Below, one piece after another: positions 17,165-25,637 of a stretch of DNA of 64,000 nucleotides. Both the position numbers and the translations under genes were made by a program. This DNA is from Bacteroidota bacterium (lineage in GTDB: Bacteria > Bacteroidota > Bacteroidia > Chitinophagales > Chitinophagaceae), in contig JAEWKC010000037.1 in the NCBI GenBank assembly GCA_023386235.1, forward strand, positions 1 through 64,000, read 5' to 3'. Numbering within the stretch: position 1 is the first letter of the stretch; the number at the start of each line of letters is the position of its first letter. Below the pieces are notes generated by a model, which was not told the DNA's origin, did not search any database, and saw only the letters and a program-made list of their open reading frames with translations.

Positions 17165-19384
17165 ATGAATAATATTTCCAAACACCCATTAGATTTGTTA
17201 GGGTATCATTTTATAAAAGACGGATTCATTCCCGAAGGGAAAGATGAATATTATTTAAGAGATATACAAAATAGGAGTGGTATTACTTACAGACATTTAA
17301 GTGCAACGGAAATTGAAATTCTGGTAAAGAACGGTAATCGCTCTGATAATTGGAATAATATTTTAGTGTCAGATTCTTTCAACCCCAATCTGGTAAAAAA
17401 TTGTAGTTTTTTCGGACTTATAAGAATTGGTAAACTGGAACCATATTACCTCGAGTTTAATGATTTAAAAGTAGAAGTTGGTTTATACGACTCTACTATT
17501 ATCAGTTGCGACTTAGGGGATAATGTTGCTATAAAAAACGTGGCTTACATATCACATTATATTATCGGAAATGAAGTGATAATTTTTGAGGTAGATGAAA
17601 TGAAAACTACCGATCATGCCAAGTTTGGAAATGGTATATTAAAAGATGGAGAAGACGAATCATTGCGCATATGGCTGGAAATATGTAATGAAAACGGGGG
17701 AAGAAAAGTTATTCCGTTTAATGGTATGCTCGCCGGTGATGCATGGCTTTGGTCAAAATACAGGACAAATAAAAAACTGCTTGAAAATTTTATAAGATTT
17801 ACAGAAACGGAATATCGTACTGAGCCGGGCTTTTATGGAAAGGTAGGAGACAGAACAGTTATAAAAAACACAAACATTATCAATGATGTATGGATAGGAT
17901 CAGATGCCTATATAAAAGGAGCAAATAAACTTAAAAACTTAACCATTAAATCAAAACCCGATGCCAGATCTCAGATAGGCGAAGGATGTGAACTGGTAAA
18001 TGGTATTATTGATTTTGGTTGTCGTATTTTCTATGGAGTAAAGGCTGTTCGTTTTGTAATGGCTTCCAACTCGCAGTTGAAGTATGGAGCAAGACTTATT
18101 AATTCTTATTTAGGAAACAATGCAACTATTTCCTGCTGCGAAGTATTAAATTCATTAATATTTCCCGCGCACGAACAGCACCATAACAACTCGTTTTTAT
18201 GTGCTGCATTAATCCTGGGACAAAGTAATATTCCTGCCGGAGCAACAATTGGTTCCAATCATAATTCGCGGGCGGCAGATGGTGAAATGCAGGCAGGCAG
18301 AGGCTTTTGGCCGGGGTTGTGTGTGAGCATAAAACATAATTCCAAATTTGCGTCTTTCTGTATCATTGCAAAGGGAGATTATGATTACGAACTGAATATT
18401 CCTTTTCCCTTTTCGTTTATCAGCAATAATAAATATAAGAATGTTCTGGAAATAATGCCTGCATATTGGTTTATGTATAATATGTATGCTTTGGAAAGAA
18501 ATGCTCTAAAGTATGCCGACAGAGATAAAAGAGCAGATAAAATTCAAACTATTGAATATGATTATCTGGCTCCGGATACGGTTAATGAAATGTTTGATGC
18601 ATTGCAAAATTTTGAACTGCTTACAGGAAAAGCTTTCTATATTCAACATAAAAATAAATTCGAGATTTCTGAAAAAGCCTGTAGAGCAAAAGGAAAAGAG
18701 TTATTGCAAAATAAAGATTCTTTGATAGATAATCTTGAAATTTTTGCCGGTAATATTGAGAACTCTAAACGTAAAGTTATCATTACAAAAATACAAATGG
18801 CTTACGATATTTTTCTGAGAATGATAAAATACTATGGTATTTGTCAGCTCATGAAAACTATTGCAAAGTATGATATTTACAAGATTGAAGAAATAAGAAA
18901 AAAAATTTATAAAAATAAAATCAAAAGAACCGGTTGGTTAAATGTAGGCGGACAATTAATGCCTGCAAGTAAAGTGGAGCATTTAATTACTGCAATAAAT
19001 TCAGGTAAGATTAATTCATGGGATGATATGCATGCATATTATAAAAAAGAGGGAGGAAATTATTCAGCAGATAAAGCTGCGCATGGCATAGCCTCACTTC
19101 TGGAAATAGAAGGTTGTTCGGTAAATGATATAACCAAAGATAAAATAGTTGACTGGAGTGCTTACGCAATAAAAACCAGAAACTGGATACAACAACAAAT
19201 AGAGGATTCCCGCAAGAAAGATTATGAAAATCCATTTAGAAAAATAATGTACGATTCATCTGAAGAAATGGATTTGGTTATCGGGGCTTATGAAGACAAT
19301 ACATTCATTAATCTACAAAAAGAAGAAACAAAATTATTTTTAAAAGAAATGAATAGTTTAAAAAATAAAATTAAACAAAATTAA
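17165..19384 (+). CDS. DUF4954 family left-handed beta-helix protein
   Basis: A 739-residue cytoplasmic protein. The middle (about 90-420) contains hexapeptide-like turns typical of left-handed beta helices (DNVAIKNVAYISHYIIGNEV, GSDAYIKGANKLKNLTIKS split by variation). The block RAADGEMQAGRGFWPGLCVS followed by HNSKFASF is characteristic of DUF4954, a family seen mainly in Bacteroidota and spirochaetes. The C-terminal 250 residues are helical and charged. Beta-helix folds of this sort often bind or transfer groups to sugar nucleotides, and placement after glmS hints at amino-sugar metabolism, but no activity is established. By eye the gene is more A+T-rich than most neighbours. Confidence 0.8.
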   Translation: MNNISKHPLDLLGYHFIKDGFIPEGKDEYYLRDIQNRSGITYRHLSATEIEILVKNGNRSDNWNNILVSDSFNPNLVKNCSFFGLIRIGKLEPYYLEFNDLKVEVGLYDSTIISCDLGDNVAIKNVAYISHYIIGNEVIIFEVDEMKTTDHAKFGNGILKDGEDESLRIWLEICNENGGRKVIPFNGMLAGDAWLWSKYRTNKKLLENFIRFTETEYRTEPGFYGKVGDRTVIKNTNIINDVWIGSDAYIKGANKLKNLTIKSKPDARSQIGEGCELVNGIIDFGCRIFYGVKAVRFVMASNSQLKYGARLINSYLGNNATISCCEVLNSLIFPAHEQHHNNSFLCAALILGQSNIPAGATIGSNHNSRAADGEMQAGRGFWPGLCVSIKHNSKFASFCIIAKGDYDYELNIPFPFSFISNNKYKNVLEIMPAYWFMYNMYALERNALKYADRDKRADKIQTIEYDYLAPDTVNEMFDALQNFELLTGKAFYIQHKNKFEISEKACRAKGKELLQNKDSLIDNLEIFAGNIENSKRKVIITKIQMAYDIFLRMIKYYGICQLMKTIAKYDIYKIEEIRKKIYKNKIKRTGWLNVGGQLMPASKVEHLITAINSGKINSWDDMHAYYKKEGGNYSADKAAHGIASLLEIEGCSVNDITKDKIVDWSAYAIKTRNWIQQQIEDSRKKDYENPFRKIMYDSSEEMDLVIGAYEDNTFINLQKEETKLFLKEMNSLKNKIKQN

Positions 19385-19530
19385 ATATAAGAAACGCAAT
19401 GTTTACGTTAACTAATTAATATTTTGATATTTTTAAGTATAAAGCATGTTTTGATGAATAATCTGAAAAGTATGTAAAAATGAGTAAAGCAAACCTTCCG
19501 TTTACTATCACAACATTTATCATCATTAAA

Positions 19531-20033
19531 TTATTTTTTCGCTAAAGTATTCCAAAACCATTTGGCAACATGCTCTGTAAACACTACCGTTTCATTAAAA
19601 GGCAGGAAATGTCCGCCTTCCATAACCATAAGATTTTCATTCGTTCCTCCTAGCTTTTCGACTACCGTTTGGCAATGCAATGGCGGAAATAATAAATCGT
19701 TTTCGCCAACAATAATTTTATAAGGTACTTTTATACTGTGTCGATTAAGCGTTACATCATATTGTAAGAAAGAATACCAGCTGTATAAAGCGTACGACCA
19801 AACCATGTGCTGGTCTTTTGAAAGCTCATTCAAAAGACTGTGATTGCCATCCACCACATTTTCCCAATTAACCAGCCATTTAAGAGGAACAGGCAATTTC
19901 GGAACCCATTTTGCAATGCTGCTGAATTTGATAAGAAATTTTACCAGCCCGGGCCATCGTACCGGTACATGAAGGTCTGACGATTTACAGTTAGTACGGT
20001 AAAGGTAGCAATCCTTGTGATGATGTTTTTCAT
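19531..20033 (-). pseudogene. Alpha/beta hydrolase gene with internal deletion
   Basis: The last 150 or so codons encode the C-terminal half of an alpha/beta hydrolase: the cap region, VPYKIIVGENDLLFPP carrying the acidic residue region, and MEGGHFLPF with the catalytic His. No nucleophile elbow (GxSxG) is present. Upstream, ATG at 20033 opens 30 codons in another frame (MKNIITRIATFTVL, then FMYRYDGPGW and stop) that could be the original N-terminus. The simplest reading is a deletion of about 100 codons that also shifted the frame. A TTG at 19896 could still express a 121-residue fragment, but it would be inactive. Confidence 0.65.
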
Positions 20034-20125
20034 AGATATTAATTTTAGTGGAGTGATTAAAACAAAATTGTATTTCAAATCAATTCCTTTGTGTTACCAA
20101 AATCATAATACCTTAACAATACACC

Positions 20126-21352
20126 TTATTTATTAGTCAATTCAATCACGGTAATCTCAGGTAGTATACCAAACCTACCGCTGTAACCAATGAAACCAAA
20201 ACCTCTGTTTACATACAAAACCTGATTGCCTTTCTGATATTTTCCTCCCCACTGGTCGTACATAAACTGTAAGGGCGACCATTTAATATTTCCTATTTCA
20301 ATGCCGTATTGCATGCCGTGTGTATGACCGCTTAGCATCAGGTCTATGTCTTTATATTTAGAATTTACTTCGGCATCCCAATGGCTTGGATCGTGGCTTA
20401 AGAGTATCTTAAAAGGAATATTTTCCGTGCCGGTATAAGCCGCGCTAAGTTTGCCGTATTTAGGAAAACGGCCTTTGGCTCCCCAGTTTTCAATGCCTAA
20501 CAAGGCTATCTTTTCTGCGTTTCTTTCAAATACAATATGCTCATTCATCAATAAACGCCAGCCCATTTCTTTCTGTATGTCTTTTAAAGTTTGCAGGTTC
20601 AGTTTCTTATCTTCCTCCGAATCCCATACATGATAGTCGCCATAATCATGATTGCCCAATACGCTGTATACACCCAACGGAGCTTTCAGGCGAGAGAAAA
20701 TATTCTTGTAAGCATTCAGCTCGGCCGACTGGTCATTTACCAAATCTCCGGTAAATAATATCAGATCCGGCTTTTCATTCAGTATCATGTCAATGCCTTT
20801 TGATACCGCTTCTTTATTTTCGAGGCTACCCATGTGCACATCGCTGATCTGTAATATTTTTAAGCCTTTGAAACTTTGCGGTAAATTAGGAAAGCGCATA
20901 GTATGCCTGTGAATTTTATAATCATATTTATTGCTGAAGCCATAAATGATAGAGCCTATAAACGCGCTGCCCATCACTATTCCAAGCCATGAAATAAAAG
21001 TAGAACGGGATATTTTAGTACCTTCTGAAGAAGAATTGCCTATTTGTCTTCCGCTCCACACTATTCCTCTTCTTATATCATCTGTAATAAAAAATAAGCC
21101 CATGATCACTTTTCCAATAATGATGGCTATGAGTAAAGAAAAAATATAGTTTCGGAAGGGTGTTTCAAACTCCTGAAAGCTAAACAGCAACAAGAAAGTA
21201 ATTAAGGAAAGCGCTACATGAAATATAAGTAATAAGTTTTTGTATAAAGTATTCCAGTTGTGGGTTACGGCTTTTAAAACAAAGAATATATATACATCCA
21301 AAAGCAGTAGCAACAACAACAGGAATAGCCTGAAAGTAATCATTCTATTCAT
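20126..21352 (-). CDS. Membrane-anchored metallophosphoesterase
   Basis: About 408 residues: four hydrophobic segments in the first 110 residues, then a calcineurin-like phosphoesterase domain outside or facing the cytoplasm. Metal-ligand motifs are all present: QISDVHMG, TGDLVND, GNHDYG, LLSHDP and SGHTHGMQ. The family (YaeI/YkuE-like) hydrolyses phosphoesters, in some members UDP-diacylglucosamine-type lipids; the substrate here is unknown. The frame is open up to 21379, but a perfect TAnnTTTG element (21357-21364 on the minus strand) lies between that ATG and the next, so the start is the ATG at 21352 or 21343. Confidence 0.85.
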   Translation of the reverse strand: MNRMITFRLFLLLLLLLLDVYIFFVLKAVTHNWNTLYKNLLLIFHVALSLITFLLLFSFQEFETPFRNYIFSLLIAIIIGKVIMGLFFITDDIRRGIVWSGRQIGNSSSEGTKISRSTFISWLGIVMGSAFIGSIIYGFSNKYDYKIHRHTMRFPNLPQSFKGLKILQISDVHMGSLENKEAVSKGIDMILNEKPDLILFTGDLVNDQSAELNAYKNIFSRLKAPLGVYSVLGNHDYGDYHVWDSEEDKKLNLQTLKDIQKEMGWRLLMNEHIVFERNAEKIALLGIENWGAKGRFPKYGKLSAAYTGTENIPFKILLSHDPSHWDAEVNSKYKDIDLMLSGHTHGMQYGIEIGNIKWSPLQFMYDQWGGKYQKGNQVLYVNRGFGFIGYSGRFGILPEITVIELTNK

Positions 21353-21356
21353 GTGG

Positions 21357-21364
21357 CAAAGGTA
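21357..21364 (-). promoter_or_regulatory. -7 element of the metallophosphoesterase gene
   Basis: On the minus strand TACCTTTG matches TAnnTTTG. It ends 4 nt before the ATG at 21352 and 13 nt before the ATG at 21343, so the mRNA would have almost no leader. Confidence 0.5.
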
Positions 21365-21486
21365 ATTTTTATCAAACATAAAATTTTGCTAATAAAAGAC
21401 TTGTTAATATAAGTGTAGCAGTGCTGTTTTTGCTTTTATTTGCACTTATTAAGAAGTAAATTCGCAGGAAATCAAATTACGCGCGT

Positions 21487-22191
21487 ATGAACTTTACCTA
21501 TTATGCACATGCAACATTTATGATTGAAGTAACCGGAAAGAAAATACTTTTCGATCCTTTTTTTACAGACAACCCGAATGCCAAACAATTTAATGTTGAC
21601 GAAATAGAAGCGGATTATATATTTCTGTCGCATGGTCACTCCGATCATATCGCTGATGCCGCTTCCATAGCTTTGAGAACCAATGCCAAAGTAGTTTCTA
21701 ACCCCGAAGTAATTGCCTATATGAAAAAGCAAGGGGTGGAAAACGTACATGAGCTGAACCACGGCGCACCCACAAAATTTGAGTTTGGCAATGTACGCCC
21801 TGTGAGCGCCATGCACTCCTCTGGATTACCCGATGGCAGCTACGGCGGCAATCCAATGGGCTTTGTATGCACTACCTACGATGGTAATTTTTATTATGCC
21901 GGCGATACCTGCCTTATAATGGATATGCAATTGATACCACTGTTTAGCAAGCTCGACTTTGCCATTTTGCCTATTGGTGGTAACTATACAATGGATTATA
22001 AAGACGCAGCCATCGCCTCCGACTTTATAAAATGCAATAAAATTATCGGAGTACATTACGATACTTTCGATCTCATAAAGATAGATACCAAAGCCGCTTT
22101 GCAGGAGTTTCATTCCAAAGGCAAAATACTGTTTCTTCCTAAAATAGGAGAAACCATTACCGCTATAAAAAGTGAGGAAATGGAAGGATAG
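21487..22191 (+). CDS. UPF0173 metal-dependent hydrolase (metallo-beta-lactamase fold)
   Basis: A 234-residue cytoplasmic protein. The metal-binding motif SHGHSDHIAD gives His49, His51, Asp53 and His54; AMHSSGLPDG and YAGDT supply further ligands, and GVHYDTF near the end the last His. The opening HATFMIE and the sequence PIGGNYTMDYKDA are typical of UPF0173 (L-ascorbate-6-phosphate-lactonase-like) proteins. The natural substrate is not known. It is divergent from the metallophosphoesterase gene and stands alone. Confidence 0.87.
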   Translation: MNFTYYAHATFMIEVTGKKILFDPFFTDNPNAKQFNVDEIEADYIFLSHGHSDHIADAASIALRTNAKVVSNPEVIAYMKKQGVENVHELNHGAPTKFEFGNVRPVSAMHSSGLPDGSYGGNPMGFVCTTYDGNFYYAGDTCLIMDMQLIPLFSKLDFAILPIGGNYTMDYKDAAIASDFIKCNKIIGVHYDTFDLIKIDTKAALQEFHSKGKILFLPKIGETITAIKSEEMEG

Positions 22192-22298
22192 TTGCTCTTT
22201 CCCTGAAGCCATGCTGCTTCTGAGCTGTATATGACACCCTCTTCCGGCTATTCAATAGTAATTTAAGAGAGTTTTAAACATAAAACCATAAAATAAAT

Positions 22299-22306
22299 TA
22301 TCTTTG
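22299..22306 (+). promoter_or_regulatory. -7 element upstream of parA
   Basis: TATCTTTG matches TAnnTTTG, 29 bp before the parA ATG. No clear TTTG box lies 19-21 bp upstream. It probably drives the parA-parB-DUF5683-dapB-glcD run. Confidence 0.55.
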
Positions 22307-22335
22307 GCTTTAAAGATATTTTATCCAACTTATAT

Positions 22336-23127
22336 ATGGCAAGAATTATTGGTGTAGCTAATCAGAAAGGGGGCGTAGGAAAAACCACAACGGCTATCAA
22401 TTTAGCGGCAAGCCTGGCTGTTTTAGAAATGAAAACATTGCTGGTAGATGCCGATCCGCAGGCAAACAGTACCACTGGTGTAGGCTTTGACCTGCACAAC
22501 ATTACCAGCAGTCTATACAATTGCATGGTCGATGGTACGGCCGCGCAGGATGTAATATTAAAAAGCAATATTCCTAATCTTGATTTGATTCCTTCACATA
22601 TAGATCTGGTAGGCGCCGAGATAGAAATGATCAATTATCCCAATAGAGAAAATGTAATGAAGTCAGTGCTCGATCCTGTAAAAGATCAGTACGATTTTAT
22701 CATTATAGACTGTTCTCCTTCGCTGGGATTAATTACCGTTAACTCTCTTGTAGCGGCAAACAGTGTGGTGGTGCCTGTGCAATGCGAATTTTTTGCATTG
22801 GAAGGTTTAGGGAAATTGCTGAATACCATCAAGATTGTACAAAACAGGCTAAACCCCGATTTGCAGATAGAGGGAATATTAATGACCATGTACGATGGCA
22901 GGCTCCGGCTCAGCAATCAGGTGGTAAGCGAAGTGCGCCGCCATTTTGACGAAATGGTATTTGAAACGATCATTCACAGAAATGTACGCTTAACAGAAGC
23001 GCCCAGCTTTGGCAAGCCCGTTATATTGTACGATTCAGAAAGTAAAGGAGCGGTCAATTACCTCAATCTGGCAAAGGAAATAATGGTAAAGAATAATATT
23101 AAAATTGAAGGCTTAGAAACCGAATAG
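22336..23127 (+). CDS. parA: Chromosome partitioning ATPase ParA (Soj)
   Basis: A 263-residue ATPase with a deviant Walker A KGGVGKTTT (11-19), DADPQANST, and the Walker B-like FIIIDCSPSLG. It works with ParB at centromere-like parS sites to segregate the replication origin. No N-terminal HTH is present, as expected for chromosomal Soj-type proteins. parB follows after 24 bp. Plasmid origin is unlikely because the neighbours are housekeeping genes. Confidence 0.95.
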   Translation: MARIIGVANQKGGVGKTTTAINLAASLAVLEMKTLLVDADPQANSTTGVGFDLHNITSSLYNCMVDGTAAQDVILKSNIPNLDLIPSHIDLVGAEIEMINYPNRENVMKSVLDPVKDQYDFIIIDCSPSLGLITVNSLVAANSVVVPVQCEFFALEGLGKLLNTIKIVQNRLNPDLQIEGILMTMYDGRLRLSNQVVSEVRRHFDEMVFETIIHRNVRLTEAPSFGKPVILYDSESKGAVNYLNLAKEIMVKNNIKIEGLETE

Positions 23128-23151
23128 TAATAAGCACATTTTATACAGGCA

Positions 23152-24132
23152 ATGAGTAAAGCAAAACAAGATACTTCGAAAACACAGGCAAATAAGCATC
23201 CGCACATAAAACCCGGAGGAAAAGAAAAAGCGGCTTTGGGCAAAGGTTTGAGCTCTTTGCTGCAAAACATTAAAGATGACCTGAAAATGCCGGCCGGCGA
23301 TGCATTGAGAAAAGATATTGTAGAAGAAGTAACATCCGTTACAAAAATTTCTTTATCTAAAATTCATCCCAATCCTAAAAATCCGCGTAAAGATTTTGAT
23401 AAGCAGGCGCTGGAAGAATTGGCAGAATCTATAAAAATTCATGATATCATACAGCCGCTTACGGTAAGCAAAAGAGCGGATGGCAATTATACGTTAATTG
23501 CCGGAGAGCGTAGGTTTAAGGCTTCTAAACTGGCAGGCATAAAAGAAGTGCCGGTATATGTTCGCAAGGCAGATGATTCAGAACTGCTGGAACTGGCTTT
23601 GCTTGAAAACCTGCAAAGAGAAGACCTCAACGCTATTGAAATAGGATTAAGCTACCAGCGCATGATGGACGAACTGGCTTATACGCAGGAAAAAGTGGCC
23701 GAACGTATGGGTAAAGAAAGAAGTACTATTACCAATTATATCCGTTTACTAAAATTACCTCCCGATGTGCAGCTTGCCGTAAGAGCCAGCGAAATATCCA
23801 TGGGACATGCGCGCGCTATTTCAGGGCTGGAAAACGTAGATGCGCAGCTTACCGCTTTTAAAGAGGTGAAAGATAAACACCTGAGTGTAAGACAAACCGA
23901 AGACCTGGTGCGTAGAATGAACCAGGCACAAAATCCGCATAAAAAACAACCGGTAAAATCGGGTCTGCCACCGGCGTATAAAAAAGTAGAAGATACATTA
24001 GCATCTCACTTTGGAACCAAAGTAAAACTTACGCACAATGCTAAAAAAGGAGAAGGCTCTATCTCAATAGATTATTATTCATTAGACGAATTTAATAAAC
24101 TGCTTGATTTATTGAATGTGCAGATAGGATAA
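23152..24132 (+). CDS. parB: Chromosome partitioning protein ParB (Spo0J)
   Basis: A 326-residue DNA-binding CTPase. The N-terminal domain has NPRKDF, the CTP-binding GERRFKA (118-124) and ENLQRE (152-157); a helix-turn-helix near 175-205 (YTQEKVAERMGKERSTITNY) reads parS; the C-terminal part dimerises. The basic N-terminus with GKGLSSLL is the ParA-stimulating segment. No parS palindrome was noticed in the window, though it was only searched by eye. Part of the parA operon. Confidence 0.95.
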   Translation: MSKAKQDTSKTQANKHPHIKPGGKEKAALGKGLSSLLQNIKDDLKMPAGDALRKDIVEEVTSVTKISLSKIHPNPKNPRKDFDKQALEELAESIKIHDIIQPLTVSKRADGNYTLIAGERRFKASKLAGIKEVPVYVRKADDSELLELALLENLQREDLNAIEIGLSYQRMMDELAYTQEKVAERMGKERSTITNYIRLLKLPPDVQLAVRASEISMGHARAISGLENVDAQLTAFKEVKDKHLSVRQTEDLVRRMNQAQNPHKKQPVKSGLPPAYKKVEDTLASHFGTKVKLTHNAKKGEGSISIDYYSLDEFNKLLDLLNVQIG

Positions 24133-24160
24133 TTTTTGCCATAGAAATAATACCATACAA

Positions 24161-24895
24161 ATGAAAATTAAATATCTCGTATTATGTGTGCTTTTTTATT
24201 TTGTAGGGAATAATATTTTTGCACAAAATCAGGATACGGTAAATGTGCTGCGAAGATCTGTGGATACTACAGCGCCGGAGGTTGTATTGGTAGATTCGGT
24301 TACAAAAGAAAGACGCTTTTTAGGAAATGTATTTTCACGTAACGATTCTATAGATAAACAAAGAGATACATTCTTCCTGAAAAAGAAAGAATTTACGCCT
24401 CGAGGCGCCACGCTGCGTTCTTTGATATTGCCGGGATGGGGACAGGCCTACAACAGAGAATACTGGAAAATACCCATTGTGGCCGCTGGCATCGGTGTAC
24501 CGGTAGGCATATTCGTGTTTAACAATGTTTGGTACAATCGTTCTAAAGAGGCGGTAGATGTGGCGTTTAAAATACAGCGTAACCCTGCAGATACCGTATT
24601 GATAAATAGTTTACATAAAGATTTTATAGGTACTTACAACAGCAGGAAAAATATGCCCAATGGCTTAGAAAGCTTTAAAACCACAGCCATACAAGCCAGA
24701 AATTATTACAGAAGAAATCAGGACTACGCCATCTTGTGGACATTGGCTATGTGGGGATTAAACGTGGCAGACGCTACTGTTTTTGCGCATCTCAAAGGTT
24801 TTGATGTGAGCGACGATATAAGCTTGAAAGTAAGGCCGGTATATTTTAATATGAGTAACACACCCGGAGTAAAGCTGGTGTTTTATAAAAAATAA
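24161..24895 (+). CDS. DUF5683 domain envelope protein
   Basis: A 244-residue protein with a signal peptide (about 1-21, ending IFAQ), a Ser/Asp-rich linker and a C-terminal membrane-associated domain with LRSLILPGWGQAYNREYWKIP split over the strand, the hallmark of DUF5683. Two more hydrophobic segments follow. In Bacteroidota this gene sits regularly between parB and dapB, as it does here. Its function is unknown; localisation to the envelope is inferred from the signal and membrane segments. It is 11 bp upstream of dapB. Confidence 0.8.
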   Translation: MKIKYLVLCVLFYFVGNNIFAQNQDTVNVLRRSVDTTAPEVVLVDSVTKERRFLGNVFSRNDSIDKQRDTFFLKKKEFTPRGATLRSLILPGWGQAYNREYWKIPIVAAGIGVPVGIFVFNNVWYNRSKEAVDVAFKIQRNPADTVLINSLHKDFIGTYNSRKNMPNGLESFKTTAIQARNYYRRNQDYAILWTLAMWGLNVADATVFAHLKGFDVSDDISLKVRPVYFNMSNTPGVKLVFYKK

Positions 24896-24906
24896 AAATA
24901 GTTGAC

Positions 24907-25629
24907 ATGAAAATTGCATTGATAGGCTACGGAAAAATGGGCAAAGCTATAGAGCAAATAGCACAGGCGCACGGCCACGAAATTGTATTGCGTATTTCCA
25001 TTGAAAATACCAAAGACTTTACCATTGAAGCGGTTCAAAAAGCTGACGTAGCAATAGAATTTACAGGTCCTGAAAGCGCGTTCGAAAATATCTCTAAATG
25101 CTTCGAGGCCAGAGTTCCCGTGGTAAGCGGCTCTACCGGATGGTTAAAAAATCTTCCTGAAATACAAGCCGCGGCTACAGAAAGAAATATCGCTTTTTTA
25201 TATGCCAGCAACTTTAGCATCGGCGTTAATTTATTCTTTGAGCTGAATAATTATATAGCGAATCTGATGAAATCTTACAAGGCATACAACCCGGCCATTA
25301 CAGAAGTTCATCACCTGGAAAAAAAAGACGCTCCAAGCGGTACGGCCATTACACTGGCAGAGCAGATAATGAAAGTGTATACTCAAAAACAAGAATGGGT
25401 AAACTATGCTACAGATAAAGAAGAAAAACTGGAAATCATTTCTGAAAGAGAAGAAAACGTTCCGGGTACGCACATAGTATCTTACAGATCAGAAATAGAC
25501 GACCTGGAAATAATGCACACAGCGCACAGCAGGAAAGGTTTTGCCGCAGGTGCGGTAATGGCAGCAGAGTTCATTAAAGATAAGAAGGGAATTTTCTCTA
25601 TGAGAGATGTATTGTTTGCCCCGCAATAA
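24907..25629 (+). CDS. dapB: 4-hydroxy-tetrahydrodipicolinate reductase
   Basis: A 240-residue NAD(P)H-dependent enzyme of the lysine/diaminopimelate pathway, which supplies peptidoglycan cross-link residues. The dinucleotide-binding GYGKMG (7-12) and the active-site block EVHHLEKKDAPSGTA (133-147) with catalytic His and Lys are intact. It belongs to the shorter, Bacteroidota-type DapB. In many relatives signal peptidase genes follow; here a GlcD-like oxidase gene does, 8 bp downstream. Confidence 0.94.
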   Translation: MKIALIGYGKMGKAIEQIAQAHGHEIVLRISIENTKDFTIEAVQKADVAIEFTGPESAFENISKCFEARVPVVSGSTGWLKNLPEIQAAATERNIAFLYASNFSIGVNLFFELNNYIANLMKSYKAYNPAITEVHHLEKKDAPSGTAITLAEQIMKVYTQKQEWVNYATDKEEKLEIISEREENVPGTHIVSYRSEIDDLEIMHTAHSRKGFAAGAVMAAEFIKDKKGIFSMRDVLFAPQ

Positions 25630-25637
25630 TACTTGTT

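Noticed and set aside
22336..24132. parAB as a sign of a plasmid or integrated element
   Set aside because: The genes are of the chromosomal Soj/Spo0J type and sit with DUF5683 and dapB as in other Bacteroidota chromosomes.
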